In this document: piece after piece, positions 1 to 12,362 of the stretch
Layout of the letters: the number at the start of each line of letters is the position of its first letter
Position numbering within the stretch: position 1 is the first letter of the stretch
NCBI GenBank assembly: GCA_034770075.1
Contig: CM068380.1
Location: 41,261,402 to 41,325,401 of the forward strand
Length of the DNA stretch: 64,000 nucleotides
Source: Aralia elata
Taxonomy: Eukaryota > Streptophyta > Magnoliopsida > Apiales > Araliaceae
Reading direction: 5' to 3'
The notes under the pieces: generated by a model
What the model saw: the letters and a program-made list of their open reading frames with translations, nothing else
What the model was told of the DNA's origin: nothing
Databases searched by the model: none
Translations under genes and position numbers: made by a program

Positions 1-28
1 ACTCCACGGCACGCTTGCATGAGATAGT

Positions 29-2448
29 TGTAACGAATGTGATTTTTGTAAATAATTAAAAATATTTATCGAATTAAATAAATATTTTTGTTGAAATATT
101 TATTAAAAAAATAATAAATATTTGATGAAAATTATTGTAGAATAATTTATTTAAGTATGATGATATTAAGTGAATTGATGATAAACAATTTTATAATTGG
201 TGCGTATTTTATTACGCGAGTGTAATGATAATATTCTAATTTAATTAAATAATTTAATTAGAGGATTAATGATTTATTAAATAAAATTATAATTATGGTT
301 GGCTAAATAGAAATTAAAATTTTATTAGTAAGGTTTAACCTGACTTATTAATAAAATAAGTTTAATTAAATTTAAGTGTGACAAGTGTATCATATTATAA
401 GGAAATTATAAAAATTAATGAAGTTTAATTAGGTTAGCCAAACAGGGCCTAGACCCTTCCATTCCATAACAGTTAGAACCGTTGGTTTGTATAACTGATA
501 GCCAAATTAGAATATACGTGATATTTGTCAGTTAAGTTCTACAAGGCTAAGAGAAATAGAAAGGTGGAGAGAAATAGAAAGAAGAGAGTTCTTTGTGAAA
601 ATTGAGAAGAAGCTCTTAGAAATTTAGGAAAAAGAAGGTGATTAATCAAGCTCTCCTTATCATCTAGCTAAACTAAAGAAGAATTAGAGGTAATAATCTA
701 GTTTAAAGTTCTTAGTGTATACTTCTCAAAATTACTTCTCTATAATTGGTTTTGGTTGGCTAATTTGTTAAGTGAACTATTATATATGTTAATAGGTGTA
801 TATAATCTATTATATAGCATTTATAAATGATTTTTGGGTAGTTAAATCCATGTAAACATGCTTTAGAAAAGGAAATTGAGTTTTGTTGTTATATATATGG
901 TATGACTTGTTTTGGAGTCAAAATTGACTAGGAATTCATGTATAGAATCTGAAATTGATGGTGGATTATTGTAGTACTTCAAGAAACGAAAACAATGCAA
1001 ATTGAATGAATCAAAACGGATGTAAAACGAATTCGGAGCCCTTAGTTTGGTTATTTGAAGTTTCTGAAATGTTGAAATGGTTTTGTAGATGTTTAGTTTT
1101 GTGTTTATTAAGTTTATAACATTTAAGATTGGCTAATTTGGACCTTAAGTGAAGAATGTATGGATTATTGTAAGAAATCAGTGTTCTTCGCGAACTGGGA
1201 AAAAATTGATTTTGCAGTCGGGCGCCGTTGCGCTGCGCCGCCGCGCCGGTAATAGAACAAACCCAGTGTTAAGCTTTTAAATGTACAGCTTGGGAGATGC
1301 TAAGTTAGTTTATCCTAATGAATTTAGTGAAGTTTAAAACTTGTAATAAGGCATAATATTATGTTGTAGTCAGAAAGATGATGTTATAGGTTAAGAACTA
1401 GGAATTTATGAAAAATCTTTAATTCGATATTGTGAGAAATGGAGATGTCGTCCAAATGTTATGTTTTGTACTATATTTTGATAGGGAGTTCAGATTCATG
1501 AACTATGAATAATAAAGATATTCAGAACTTGAGTCAAGGTTATAAATTTAACTAAAATAGAAACTAAACCAATAAAGTTAGTTTTAATGTGACTAATTGG
1601 TATTGTGATCCTAATGATATATGTAGGGTACTTGAAGAACGTGAGTTGTAATTGTGTAGCTAACGCACGAGGCAAGTTTCTAAACTCCACTTTTTCATTG
1701 AGCGAGTTCTCTAACCTTGGCTATTATTATTCAAGCGAGGTTTTTTATAATGTTCAATGCTTATATATTGATTGAGCTTTCTAGACTTTCAAATGCGTTA
1801 GTTTAATGTATTTATTTGCAATCATTGTATTCTAATATCGTTGAAATTTCATTTTATAAAGTTTATATTGTTGTTGATATCAGACTGTTACTTGGCTAGT
1901 GAACCATTTTGATTCAATTAGACCATAGTTGGTGAGCATTCTAAAATCTAGAATTTTCATAAAAGCTAATCTAAACCAAAATTCCTTTGGTGCGGATTCT
2001 AATGTCAAAGCTGAGACGAATAACTCTAATATAGGGATTATACTATGCAATAGCGTTAAAATATTTGTGCACACTACATTGTACGAATGGCTGATCCCCC
2101 GGAGTACGAGATGGATGGTGCATTTAGTCTATAAGACTGTTAAAGGTTACAGTGGGACATACTTGCCAACCTAGACATAGTTCGTGGTCTTGTGACCCTC
2201 AGATGTACTTTTGATCTTGTTTTCTAATCTTAATTCAAAAGCCGAGATTTCTATTGAGCTATCAATTCTTGACTACCGTTGACTGATTTCAAGAAAGATT
2301 ATATTATTCAACTGAAATCTATTCACTAATTGTTTCTATGTTATTATTGTTATTGTTACCCTGGTGGACAATTATTTTGCTCACCCTTGCATAAAACATT
2401 GCAGCTAAGATTGAGAGGTCTGATGAGCAGTCCACGAGCAAGGGCAAG
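29..2448 (+). repeat. 5' LTR of the chromovirus, left part
   Basis: This matches the 3' LTR (12693 onward) nearly base for base until it is interrupted at 2449 by a nested solo LTR. Compared with the 3' LTR it lacks about 55 bp near 1038, and its GC-rich segment near 1218-1250 is rearranged. The small ORFs inside are not conserved proteins. Confidence 0.92.
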
Positions 2449-5400
2449 TGTAATGTCCAGGAATTTTAAACATTGTATCGAAGCTATTTTAATAAATAAA
2501 ATTCGTTTTATTTAATGTTATGGATTTAATTGGATCCATGTAATAATTATTATTTAATTATATAACTATATAGTTCAATAATTTCTTTGCCTTAAAAAAA
2601 AAAAAAAAAAAAAAAAAAAGGACTCACTAATAGTTTGAGTAAATTAGTGAGTTAACCCTAAGAATTTATTTGCAAGAAAATTGGGAAGAAAATTAATAAA
2701 TAATTTTATTCTACCATTATCGGATTTAAATAATTCGAACGAGAAATTTTGTTGAAATAAATATTTCAAATAATTAATTAATTGAATTAGTTATTCAACT
2801 TAAATATTAGAATATAATATTGTTAATTAAATTTGGGTCACCTTCATTTGGATTGGCCATTTGTTTTTATTTGGACCCAAATCCTTTTTCTATTTCCAAA
2901 TTGGGCCGAGCCCATTGTATTTTCCATTAGCCGGCTCAACCCTATTGGGTTGAGCCCAAAAACCCTTCCAACCGGTTAATTGATTTGAGTCACAACCGAG
3001 CAGGAGAATTGGGACAACGGTGGGATTTATTTGGGGAAAACACGAACCAGAGGAAAATCAGATACCCAAACCCTCAAGTCAGTTCAGTCGAAGAGAGAGG
3101 AGAGAGCGTGAGATGACCAGCCTCTCAATCAAACCAGACGAACGAGGGACGGGAGGAAGAAACGGGCTGTCAATCGCCAGCGACCGTGTGAGGCAACCAG
3201 CGGACGGTTCAAGGTTCAAGGCGGTTAATTGAAGCAACTGAGCGAGCGTCGCATGGACCAAGGGTCCCAGAAATCCGGCAAGGTGATCGACGGAGCACGC
3301 GACCCAAAGACCTGCCGGCGAATCGTGGGTGGCTTGGATAGGGCTTGACATCGACAACTGACCGCCTACTCTTTCCTACCGTCGGACATTAACCTATTTT
3401 TTTAGGATATTGCCCAAACAATTGGGTAAAATGTCCTCTATAAATTGAAACCCTCCCGACCCTAAACTGAGCTGCTAGAGTTTTCAATTAAAGAGAGAAA
3501 AAAATCGCAGAAGGGAGAGAACGGAGAAAATCAGCCGCTGGGAGGTATATGTCCGAGTTCGTCAATTATTTTGGAAAGAGGAGAAGGACGGCAAGCCGAA
3601 CAGCCCTAAGGTATAAAAGAGCTCTGTTAAGTTGATCCAACTGCTGCGAAATTTTTGTTTTTTATTTTATTTGGTTTCGATTGTCATTTTGTTGGGAAAG
3701 GTCTGTGAGTGAAAGGCCATGGAAGGCCATACAGTGTAAGTATGAATTATGGTTGGGTAGCATCTTAAGTTTTACTAATTACTGAAGAACACTGATACGC
3801 CTACCAACTGTTCAATGTAATGACTGTTAGAATTAGTTGGTATTGCTTGGCTTATGTATTTTGTGAGTTAAGCAGCCCATTCAGTTTGAATAAATTGTTT
3901 CTGCGTATTGCATCGACTGAATTGTGAATTAAATTGTTCTTTGGGATTGCTTGGGTCGTGCTGTTCTTGGTAGTGTATTAAGTTATACTGTGTGTATTTT
4001 TGGGAAAAACTGGTATGGCAGAACTTGAGGTTCGGCAGCCTATTGTTGGTATAGGACTAGGCCAATGCCGAGTTTTAGAATGCCCAATATATGTTTGTTG
4101 TAATGCCTAAACCAAATGTTGTTTTCTTTTTGGGTATCGATTTGTTCTGTCAGCCACGTGAATGATAAAATCGAATGTTGGCTTTTCTCTTTCTCTTTTC
4201 TTTAATGTGAAAACGTTTGGGCTGGTTACAAACCTTGAAATCAGTATGGGATGCATATTGTTGTTGGTTTGCAGATTGTGTATGAGTCCCAACTGTGGGA
4301 AAACTAACGTGCTAGTGTGGGTATTTGGCAATCGAACCCAACTGTTGGGTAGGGGCTTATTGGGGCAAATTGCTAACAGTAAGTCCATAATAATTATTTA
4401 TTACTTGTTTATTAAATACTAATGAATAAGATAATGGCTATCTAATTATTAGTTAGTTAATAATGAATAATCTAAATAAATATTTAATTATTAACAATAA
4501 AATAATTAAATATGAATGAAATTAATAAAGTAATTATTTATTATTTAAATAATAAATAAAGATAATAAATATTTAATTATTATTTAATTAATATTAAATG
4601 ATAATTAAGTATGAACAAGGTTAACAAATAATTATTTATTATCAATAAATAATAAATAAAGGTAATAAATATTTAATTATTATTTAATCTTAAATAATAA
4701 TTAAGTATAAGTAAAATTCAATGAAATAAATTATTTATTATTTATCAAAAAATAATAAATAAAGATACTAAATATTTAATTGTTATTCAATTAATATTGG
4801 ATAATAATTAAGTATGAATAAGTTAACAAAATAATTATTTATTATTTAGCAATAAATAATGAATAAAGGTAATGAAATAATCATTTGTTATTATTTACTA
4901 ATAATAAATGAAGATAATAAGTATTTAACAATTATTTATTGTTTAAACATTACTTAATAAATAAAGATAATAAATATCTAATTAGTATTTGATATGAAGG
5001 ATAATAATTACTTAATCATTAATGAAATAATGATTAAGTATTAGTGAGATTAATAAGTTAATTATCTGTGGCCCTTAATAAATAAAGATAATAAACACTT
5101 AGCGATTATTAATATTTAATAATAATTAAGTGTGTGTAAATTTATACCTTAATTAATGTTGAATAAAGAACAAGTATAATAATTACTAAATTACCCCTAA
5201 GGTAATGGTAATTAAGAGTAAATCAACTAAATAATTGATCAAGGGTTTTCCGTTATCTTTAAACCAAAATAAATTTATTTTATAAGGATTGTTAAACCAT
5301 ACCTAGATACAATTAAAGGTAATAAATTGAGTATTCAAATGATAGTGACCATGATTAATTATTATCTGTTTAAATAGCATAAGTGAGTGTATCAGTATAC

Positions 5401-6594
5401 AATTACGCAATGCTAATGGATAAACCAACTCTACCAACTGATAGGTTATCCAAGGTCAAGTAATTAAAGCTAAGATTTAATTGTAGCTGAGCAAACAGGC
5501 AAGTTCCTAACTCTAAACTTCTTACATTGTTGCAAGTTCTTCTTACTCAATTTTTACATTGAGTAAGTTCTTTAACTGCATTTCTTCAATATATCGAATG
5601 CAAGTTTCTTTTTACTCAACTGTTACCTTGAGCAAGCTTTTAAACCTTATGCATTGTTTTAATTCGTGCAAAAAGGTATATATTGTTGCAAGTTATTCTT
5701 TAAGCTTGAATCTTATTTCCGAGCATGTCTTAAGTGGTCTAATTACTTTTAAAATTATTCCACATCTGTATATTTATTGACATTCACACTCGAGCATTTG
5801 AATTCGCATATTTAAATTCAGGAATTTATAAACCACTCATGGTTAAGTCTGAACCCTTGTTCGGTCAGACAATTATGTGAGAATTTATAAAAGCTATCCA
5901 AACCAATCAATGGTAAGGATTCTTAGACTGTATGAACACCCCTTTATTTATAGGGGAGTACCCCACGTACCGTATATAAGGTACAAACAGCAGAATTAAA
6001 TGTTATGCATATACATAGGGTACGCGAGGCTGATCCCCTCAAGTACGTTATTCTGTAGCCAGTAACCAGAGGGTCAACCAGCTATTGACTCCTTTGGAAG
6101 TTATCGTTCAAAGTCTATTTGACTATCACTTGTTCTAAAAGCAATTATTGTTCTTGCTTCTGATTCTTTTTCTAATGTTGAAATTCCTTTAATATCCCTT
6201 CATCATGATATATCTTTATTGTCGTACTTTAAACTTGCTGGGCAAACTCGTTGCTCATTCTTGCTATATCATGACTTCATTGCAGCTAAACCCGAGACGT
6301 CAGGGAAGAACAAAGGAAAGGAAAAGATGAAGTGATAGACTTCATGTAGCAGAAAATAAAATTATGTGTAGTTGACTTCCGTAATGTAATTTAATCCCTG
6401 ATAGCTATTAGGGTATGGATTGTGTATGTGTTTAAGGTTATTTGTATTCTGGGACTAGTAACACCTTGTAATGAACAACGTATGTTTATTTTATTCCGCA
6501 CTTTAGATACCATATGTTGTTATAGGTGGATGTTTATGTTGGATCGTGATGACCGGATCCGGGTATTTGGAGACCCGAATTTGGGGGCGTCACA
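2449..6594 (+). mobile_element. Nested solo LTR, family II (4146 bp)
   Basis: It begins TGTAATGTCC and ends GGGGGCGTCACA. It is flanked by a perfect 5-bp target duplication, gcaag at 2444-2448 and 6595-6599. No internal domain is present, so this is a solo LTR left by LTR-LTR recombination, inserted in the chromovirus 5' LTR. It has TATA-like sites at about 3438 (ctataaat) and 3614 (tataaaag), both also present in the relative at 32691-36170. A 28-base poly-A run lies near 2594. ORFs at 3020-3357 are not preserved in the relative and are not called. Confidence 0.93.
4440..5120 (+). repeat. AT-rich tandem repeat, about 100-bp period, in solo LTR
   Basis: Degenerate units of roughly 100 bp recur about five times. 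Each contains aataaataaag, atatttaatta and ataattaagtat in the same order. A shorter relative of the array is found at about 34380-34900 in the second solo LTR of the family. Confidence 0.7.
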
Positions 6595-6599
6595 GCAAG

Positions 6600-6872
6600 G
6601 GCAAGATGAGCAAATAATGAAGAATAATTTACTTTTATTTGATAAAGCTTATGTAATAAGACTTATTTATTAGTATTATGTTTTATTCCCCAAATGATGT
6701 AATAAAGGTAAGATGACCTGGGATTTTACTTGAGATGTAACCCTTTAATGGGAGTATTGTTTATTAAGTTTATTATTGTTATTATCCTTTATTGTGGGTA
6801 GTTAGATATGAATGTAATGAATAGTGAGCACCATATCTGTGGAATTAAAGTACCCGAATTTGGAAGTGTCAA
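6600..6872 (+). repeat. 5' LTR of the chromovirus, right part
   Basis: After the nested insertion the sequence resumes with gatgagcaaataatg, as in the 3' LTR at 15203. It runs to a mutated LTR end: tgtcaaaa where the 3' LTR has TGTCACA. Confidence 0.88.
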
Positions 6873-6876
6873 AAGT

Positions 6877-6888
6877 TGGTATCAGAGC
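6877..6888 (+). other. Primer binding site (initiator Met-tRNA type)
   Basis: The string tggtatcagagc lies a few bases after the 5' LTR end. It is complementary to the 3' end of plant initiator methionine tRNA and is the usual minus-strand primer site of plant LTR elements. The 217 bases after it are an untranslated leader. Confidence 0.9.
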
Positions 6889-7105
6889 TTTAGGTTACGA
6901 ACATTAGGTGGGGAAACCTTAGACTATAACCATATAAGAGATCGTAAACATAGTGGTGCTAAAACTCTTATCGAGTTCTAAGGAATGAATTAAGGAATTC
7001 ATTGAAGATAAATAATTAAATGATTTATGTGCTTACTTGTTGATAACTTATGTGCACGCGAGTAGTATAGAGTAGTAATTAAAACTTAAAATCTTTGATG
7101 TCAGG

Positions 7106-7795
7106 ATGACTGATATAGGAGGATCCAGCCTGGCTAGGGAGGAGGAACCCCAAGAGGCTAGGGAGGTGGAGCCCCGAGACATTCATACAGTCTGGGAGCA
7201 GTTAGTGCCAAGGGAGCGATCACCATTGGTTACTGTTGTAGGTCCGGAGCTTACGCCTATGTTTGATTCGGAATCTGAGGAGGAAGAGATGGAAGAGGAA
7301 AAGGATCCTGATGAGATACCACTTTCTTTATTGGGAGCTGAGATGTTTGATGTGGTGTATGATCGTAACATTGAGTTACGGGATAGAGTTAAGGAGCTAG
7401 AAGGTCAAGTTGTAGAGCGTCAAACCGCCCTAGAACAAAAAGAGATGGTGGTTCAAGATCTTACCGCGCGTGTTGTAGAGCTTGAGCAGAAGTTGGCTCA
7501 TTCAGAACAGCAAAGGGGAGAGTTAGTAGCTGGGATTGAGGGCGTGCAGGATGACTTGAGTGAGGAGTCAGCTAAGCGAGCGAGAACTGAAGATGCTTAG
7601 ATGAAGGTTTCTCAACATGTAGATCTCATCGAAGGCGAGGTTCGGTCCAAGAAGGCCAAAATTGATGAGATGGAGTATGTTTTCCACACGGCGCTTGATA
7701 GAGCTCAGGATCGAGTCTACCATTATCCTATACAGTTTGAAGAGTACCCTTGGTATGTCATGGATCACAGGACGATGATTCGTATTTTGGAGTAG
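7106..7795 (+). pseudogene. Extra ORF upstream of gag, acidic coiled-coil protein
   Basis: An ORF of about 230 codons sits between the leader and gag, in the same frame as gag but separated from it by about 318 bp with no ORF. One in-frame TAG at 7598-7600 splits it; the next codon is ATG and the frame continues. The N-terminal third is acidic, with a Glu/Asp run near residues 52-70. Residues about 90-155 have heptad-like Leu/Val spacing with many Glu, Gln and Lys, predicting a coiled coil. No catalytic or zinc motif is visible. Extra ORFs are known in several plant Ty3/gypsy lineages, but I do not recognise this one and its role in the particle or in regulation is unknown. Confidence 0.7.
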
Positions 7796-8113
7796 GAGCG
7801 CAATGAAGCTGTGTGACGTTGAATGTCCTTATAAGCTGTTAGAAGAGTAACAAAATAATATGTGGATAGCTATAAGAGTTAATAAGATGTAAATCCCAAG
7901 TGTTGATATAAATAATGGGATATGATGATGTAATCCTGAAATTTTATTATTTTAGGATAGATGATGTAAATAACAATGGTGCTAACTATGTTATGTTTCA
8001 AAGCGAAAAATCAGAGTTTATTGGATATATTACGTGTTCTTTTAAAATGTTAAAGTCTTAAATGTTCAAATAAATGAGTAATGATCTAATAGCGCAAATT
8101 CTTAAATAGTAAG

Positions 8114-9172
8114 ATGCTGTCAAGAAGAAAACAGCCACGTCAGCAAACACCCGAGGGGTCTACAAATAATAATAATGAAGCCAACCCTAATACAGTTCAG
8201 CAATTGGTGAACTTGCTAGCAGGAGCATTTGCGAATCAACCACAAGCTCAGGCCACGGCATTTAAAGATTTTAAAGATGTTGGACCCCCGAAATTTTTAG
8301 GGTCTATGAATCCGATTGAAGCTCAAACTTGGATCATGGAGATGGAGAAGGTGTTCGATGTCGTTAGGGTTAACGAAGATCAGAAGACTGCATTCACGAT
8401 GTTCATGTTGAAGGTAGAAGCTAGCTATTAGTGGCAGGCGAATAAGTGTCGAGGTGGTTAGGGAATAATTCCTTAGGATAGATTTAAGGAGATGTTTTTC
8501 GAGATGTATTTCCCGCCGAGTTCGCAGAATCAAATGGAAGTTCAATTTCTGGAATTGAAGCAGGGAACAATGATGGTGCTTGAGTATGCCACGAAATTTA
8601 ATGAGTTGGCGAGGTTTACGCCATATCAAGTCAGCACAGATGAGAGGAAGGCGAGGAAGTTCGAAACTGGACTAAAGCCCTGGTTGTATAGCCAAGTCTC
8701 TATGTTCCAACTTAATTCGTTCGCAGCCGTGTTAGAAAAGGCAATTATAACAAAAGGGGGAAGTGATGCCCTGACAAAGTACAACCAGGAGCAGAAGAAG
8801 AAGAAGAGTAAGAATGAGAACAAGGCAAGTGGTAGCCATAGTGGCGGTAGCCAGAAAAGGAAATGGAATGATAGTATTACTGTTGGTAATCAGCAGGGAA
8901 ATCAGAAAAGGAAGATTGAGGCTTGTGTTACTTATAGGAAGAATCATACAGGCGTTTGCCTGAGAGGTAAGAGAGTATGTTTTAATTGTGGACTAGAAGG
9001 CCATATTGCACCGAATTGCCCTAGTCCTAAGAAAAGTGTGTGTTTCACCTGTGGATCAAAGGAGCATTTGGCTCGTGATTGTCCTAAGAAAGTAGCAGGA
9101 GGAGCAAGCGGAGGTAGGGGAATCAGCAGCGGTGGCAATTTGACTATCATCGGACCAGCGCCATCAAATCGA
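8114..9172 (+). pseudogene. gag: gag: capsid domain and CCHC zinc knuckles
   Basis: Gag forms the virus-like particle and binds the element RNA. A Pro/Gln/Asn-rich N-terminus is followed by a retrotransposon gag capsid domain (about 8270-8740), with the typical YFP and EYA-KF-EL motifs. Next comes a basic Lys/Arg linker and two intact CCHC knuckles, CFNCGLEGHIAPNCP (about 8980) and CFTCGSKEHLARDCP (about 9040). A third, first-in-order knuckle near 8923 has lost one Cys to Tyr. TAG stops at 8429, 8459 and 8474 interrupt the capsid domain without changing frame; at least the first and third fall where relatives have Trp. Confidence 0.92.
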
Positions 9173-9625
9173 CCAACTGCCCGAACATTCAACATGACGG
9201 TGCAGGATGCAGTGCAGTCAAAGGATGTGGTGTCAGGTATCATTTCGATCAATGATATTAATGCTTATGTATTATTTGATTCAGGTGCTACTTTTTCATT
9301 TATATCCGACGAATTTGCTAGAAAATTAGAATTGCTTTAAGAAGAACTAGATTACCCTTTGAATATAGAAATTGCAAATAGGGAAGTGATACCTATTAAG
9401 TTTGTACACAAGAACTGTCGCATAAATATTAAGGGTCATTTGATGACAGTGGACTTAATTCTGATTAAACTTGAGGAATTTGATGTTATTTTAGGAATGG
9501 ATTGGTTATTTAGCCATGGGGTGATAATTGATTGCCAAAAGAAATGTGTAAATCTAATGACTCTAAAGAAGTCAAAGGTAGTATTCTTTGGTAACAGAGC
9601 GCCTTAACAATAGAGTTGTCTGACA
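9173..9625 (+). pseudogene. pol: Aspartic protease domain
   Basis: The retropepsin cleaves the Gag-Pol polyprotein. The active-site motif DSGAT is at about 9280-9294, in frame with gag, followed by the FIS motif and, further on, ILGMDWL (about 9499-9519), the usual C-terminal protease signature. In-frame stops TAA 9338, TAA 9605 and TAG 9611 interrupt it. Gag and protease share a frame, so no frameshift signal is needed in this family. Confidence 0.9.
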
Positions 9626-10502
9626 ATGATGCAGGCCAAGAAGTTGTTAAGACAAGGATGTATAGGATATTTAGCCTACATAGTTGATACTCGAAAGGTG
9701 GGTGCGAAGTTAGAGGAAATATCGGTCGTTAGAGATTTTGCGGATGTGTTTCTAAACGATTTGCCAGGACTTTCGCCTGATCGAGAAATTGAATTTGTGA
9801 TCGATTTAGCACCAGGGACTGCCCCTATATCGAAAGCCCCGTACCGTATGGCTCCAGTGGAGATGAAGGAGTTGATGGTTCAACTGCAGGAATTATTGGA
9901 TAAGAAGTATATTCAGCCGAGCATATAACCATGGGGAACGCCGGTGTTATTTGTCAAGAAGAAGGATGGATCAATGCGGCTCTGCATTGATTATAGAGAG
10001 TTGAATAAGGTCACTATTAAGAATAGGTATCCGTTGCCAAGAATTGATGATTTGTTCGATCAGTTGAAAGGAGCTAAGTACTTTTCAAAAATAGATTTGA
10101 GAAGTGGGTATCATCAGTTAATTCAGAACTCGGTCTGGTCATTACGAGTTTCTAGGAATGTCCTTTGATTTAAATAATGCACTCGTCACATTTATGAATT
10201 TAATGAATAAGGTGTTTAAGCCATTTTTGGACAAGTTTGTGGTGGTATTCATCGATGACATATTGATATATTCTAAAACCCAAGAAGAGCATGTAAAACA
10301 CTTGAAGGTGACGTTGGAGGTATTAAGAAGAGAGAAGTTGTATGCGAAGTTTTCAAAGTCCAAATTTTGGTTGGAGCGTGTACAATTTCTTGGTCATGTG
10401 ATTGATAAGGACGGAATTTCGGTAGATCCATCAAAGGTAAAAGCTGTGATAAATTGGGATCAGTTGAAGACATCGTTAGAAGTAAGGAGTTTCTTAGGAT
10501 AG
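9626..10502 (+). pseudogene. pol: Reverse transcriptase domain
   Basis: The RNA-dependent DNA polymerase motifs occur in order: the PYRMAP region, VKKKDGSMRLCIDYRELN (about 9947), KIDLRSGYHQ (about 10090) and the catalytic FIDD at 10248-10259 (Asp-Asp metal ligands). A TAA at 9926 lies in frame. Around 10123-10136 a short deletion removes roughly a dozen codons after the YHQL motif and shifts the downstream reading to another frame, so the enzyme cannot be made. A TAG at 10500 ends the downstream ORF. Confidence 0.94.
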
Positions 10503-11090
10503 ACAAGATATTATAGGCGATTTATTCAAGATTTCTCTAAGATAGCCACTCCCTTGACGAACTTGACAAGGAAAGCAGTTAAGTTCGTATAGACAGAGAA
10601 GTGTGAAGAAAGTTTCCAAGAATTGAAGAAGAGGTTAAGTATGACACTTGTGTTGTCTTTGCCAAATAATACAGGGAATTTTGTGGTGTATAGTGACGCA
10701 TTGCACAAGGGACTAGGTTGTGTGCTTATGCAGAACAGTAAGGTCATTGCGTATGCCTCGCGACAATTAAAGGATTATGAAAAATGATATTTGACCCATG
10801 ATTTGGAGTTAGCTGCGGTAGTGTTTGCTTTGAAGATTTGGAGGCACTATCTCTATGGGGAGAAATGTGAGATATACACAGACCATAAAAGTCTGAAGTA
10901 TATTTTCACACAGAAGGATTTAAATATGCGTCAGAGATGATGGTTGGAGTTGATTAATAACTAGGATTACGAAATCCTATACCATCCGGAGAAAGCTAAT
11001 GTGGTTACTGACGCCTTAAGCAGAAAGGGTAAGGAGAAGTTGTCATTGTTAACTGCTCAGGAGAAGCTCATATCATAAATAGCGAAATTA
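10503..11090 (+). pseudogene. pol: RNase H domain of pol
   Basis: The Ty3-type RNase H degrades RNA in the RNA-DNA hybrid. The catalytic SDA region is near 10693, THDLEL near 10795 and TDHKSL near 10880. In-frame stops are TAG 10590, TGA 10785, TGA 10938, TAG 10962 and TAA 11076. The two TGA codons sit where relatives have Arg (CGA) and the TAG at 10590 where relatives have Trp. The second copy of the locus (41617 onward) begins inside this domain. Confidence 0.88.
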
Positions 11091-11099
11091 CAGTTAGAT

Positions 11100-12362
11100 G
11101 TGACATATCCAAGGGAATTGGAAGGAAAATTATTCCAAATGGAGACCCGTCCAATCTTGGTAGATAAAGTGAAGGAAGCACAACTCCAGGATGAGGAGTG
11201 TGAAAAAATAAAGAAGAAAGTATCTGAAAGGGAGGAACTAAAATTTAAAGTCGATGCTGAAGGATTGTTAAGATTCGAAGGAAGAGTTTGGGTTCCGCCA
11301 GTACCAAAATTCAGAGAGGAAATATTAAATGAAGCTCATAGCTCGAGGTATTCAATTCACCCGGGAAGTACGAAAATGTACCAAGATCTTCGACAACATT
11401 TCTGGTGGCCAAATATAAAAAGGGAGGTTGCCGAATGTGTTACAAAGTGCTTAACATACCAGAAGGTCAAAGCAAAGCATCAAAGACCAAGTGGGTTGTT
11501 GCAGCCATTGGAAATACTAGAATGAAAATGGGAGCATATTGTGATAGATTTCGTGGTAGGTCTTCCAACTTCTCAAAAGGGTTATGACGCGATATAGTTT
11601 ATCGTGGACCAACTGACGAAATCAACACATTTCTTGCCGATCAAGATTAGATTTAATTTAGATCAATTGGCAAAATTGTATGTTAAGGAGATTGTTTCAA
11701 GACACGGTGTTCTGGTGTCAATTGTGTCGGACCGAAATCCGCGTTTAACATCTAATTTCTGGAAGAGCTTGCAAGAACTCTTGGGAACACAGTTGAGAAT
11801 GAGCAAAACATACCATCCTCAAACCGATGGCCAGAGGGAAAGAACGATCCAGACATTGGAGGATATGTTGAGAGCTTGTGTTATGGATTTTAAAGGAAAT
11901 TGGGACGACCATTTACCTCTAGTTGAGTTTGCCTATAATAATAGCTATCACATAAGTATTGGTATGCAGCGTTACGAAGCGTTGTACGGAAGAAAGTGCA
12001 GAACTCCATTATGCTGGGATGAAGTTGGTGAACGCCGACTGTTAGGACCTGAACTGATGCAACAAACTGCAGAGATCATCAAGGTGATAAGAGCCAGATT
12101 GTTTGTTGCTCAAGATAGACAAAAGAAGTATGCCGATCAGCACCGACAGAAGCGAGAATTTGAGGTCGGAAGTTTTGTTTTCTTGAAAGTATCTCCCTGG
12201 AATGGGAAGATAAGATTTGGTAAAAAAAGAAAACTGAGTCCGATGTTTATTGGACCCTTTGAAGTGCTGAGGAATATAGGTGAAGTAGCGTATGAGGTAG
12301 CTTTACCTCCAAAGTTAGAACATATTCACAATGTTTTTCATTTCGGTGCTACGGTCGTATAA
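11100..12362 (+). pseudogene. pol: Integrase domain
   Basis: Integrase inserts the cDNA into the host chromosome. The N-terminal zinc-binding region (about 11330-11480) keeps both His and one Cys, but the final Cys position reads Tyr. The catalytic triad is Asp at 11547-11549, Asp at 11730-11732 and Glu at 11838-11840, which gives the canonical 35-residue D-to-E spacing. The central motif HPQTDGQ is just before the Glu. The C-terminal GPF-ly region is near 12255. Stops TGA 11523 and TAG 11595 both replace expected Trp codons. A frameshift near 12335-12345 separates it from the chromodomain. Confidence 0.93.

Noticed and set aside
24..28. Confident target duplication for the full-length chromovirus
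   Set aside because: atagt and gtggt agree at only three of five positions, which is too weak to call.
3020..3357. ORFs of 70-92 codons in the family II solo LTR
   Set aside because: The related LTR at 32691-36170 does not preserve these frames, so they are chance ORFs in a GC-richer part.
6877..6888. A tRNA gene
   Set aside because: Only the short primer-binding complement is present and no cloverleaf surrounds it. I saw no tRNA or rRNA gene in the window.
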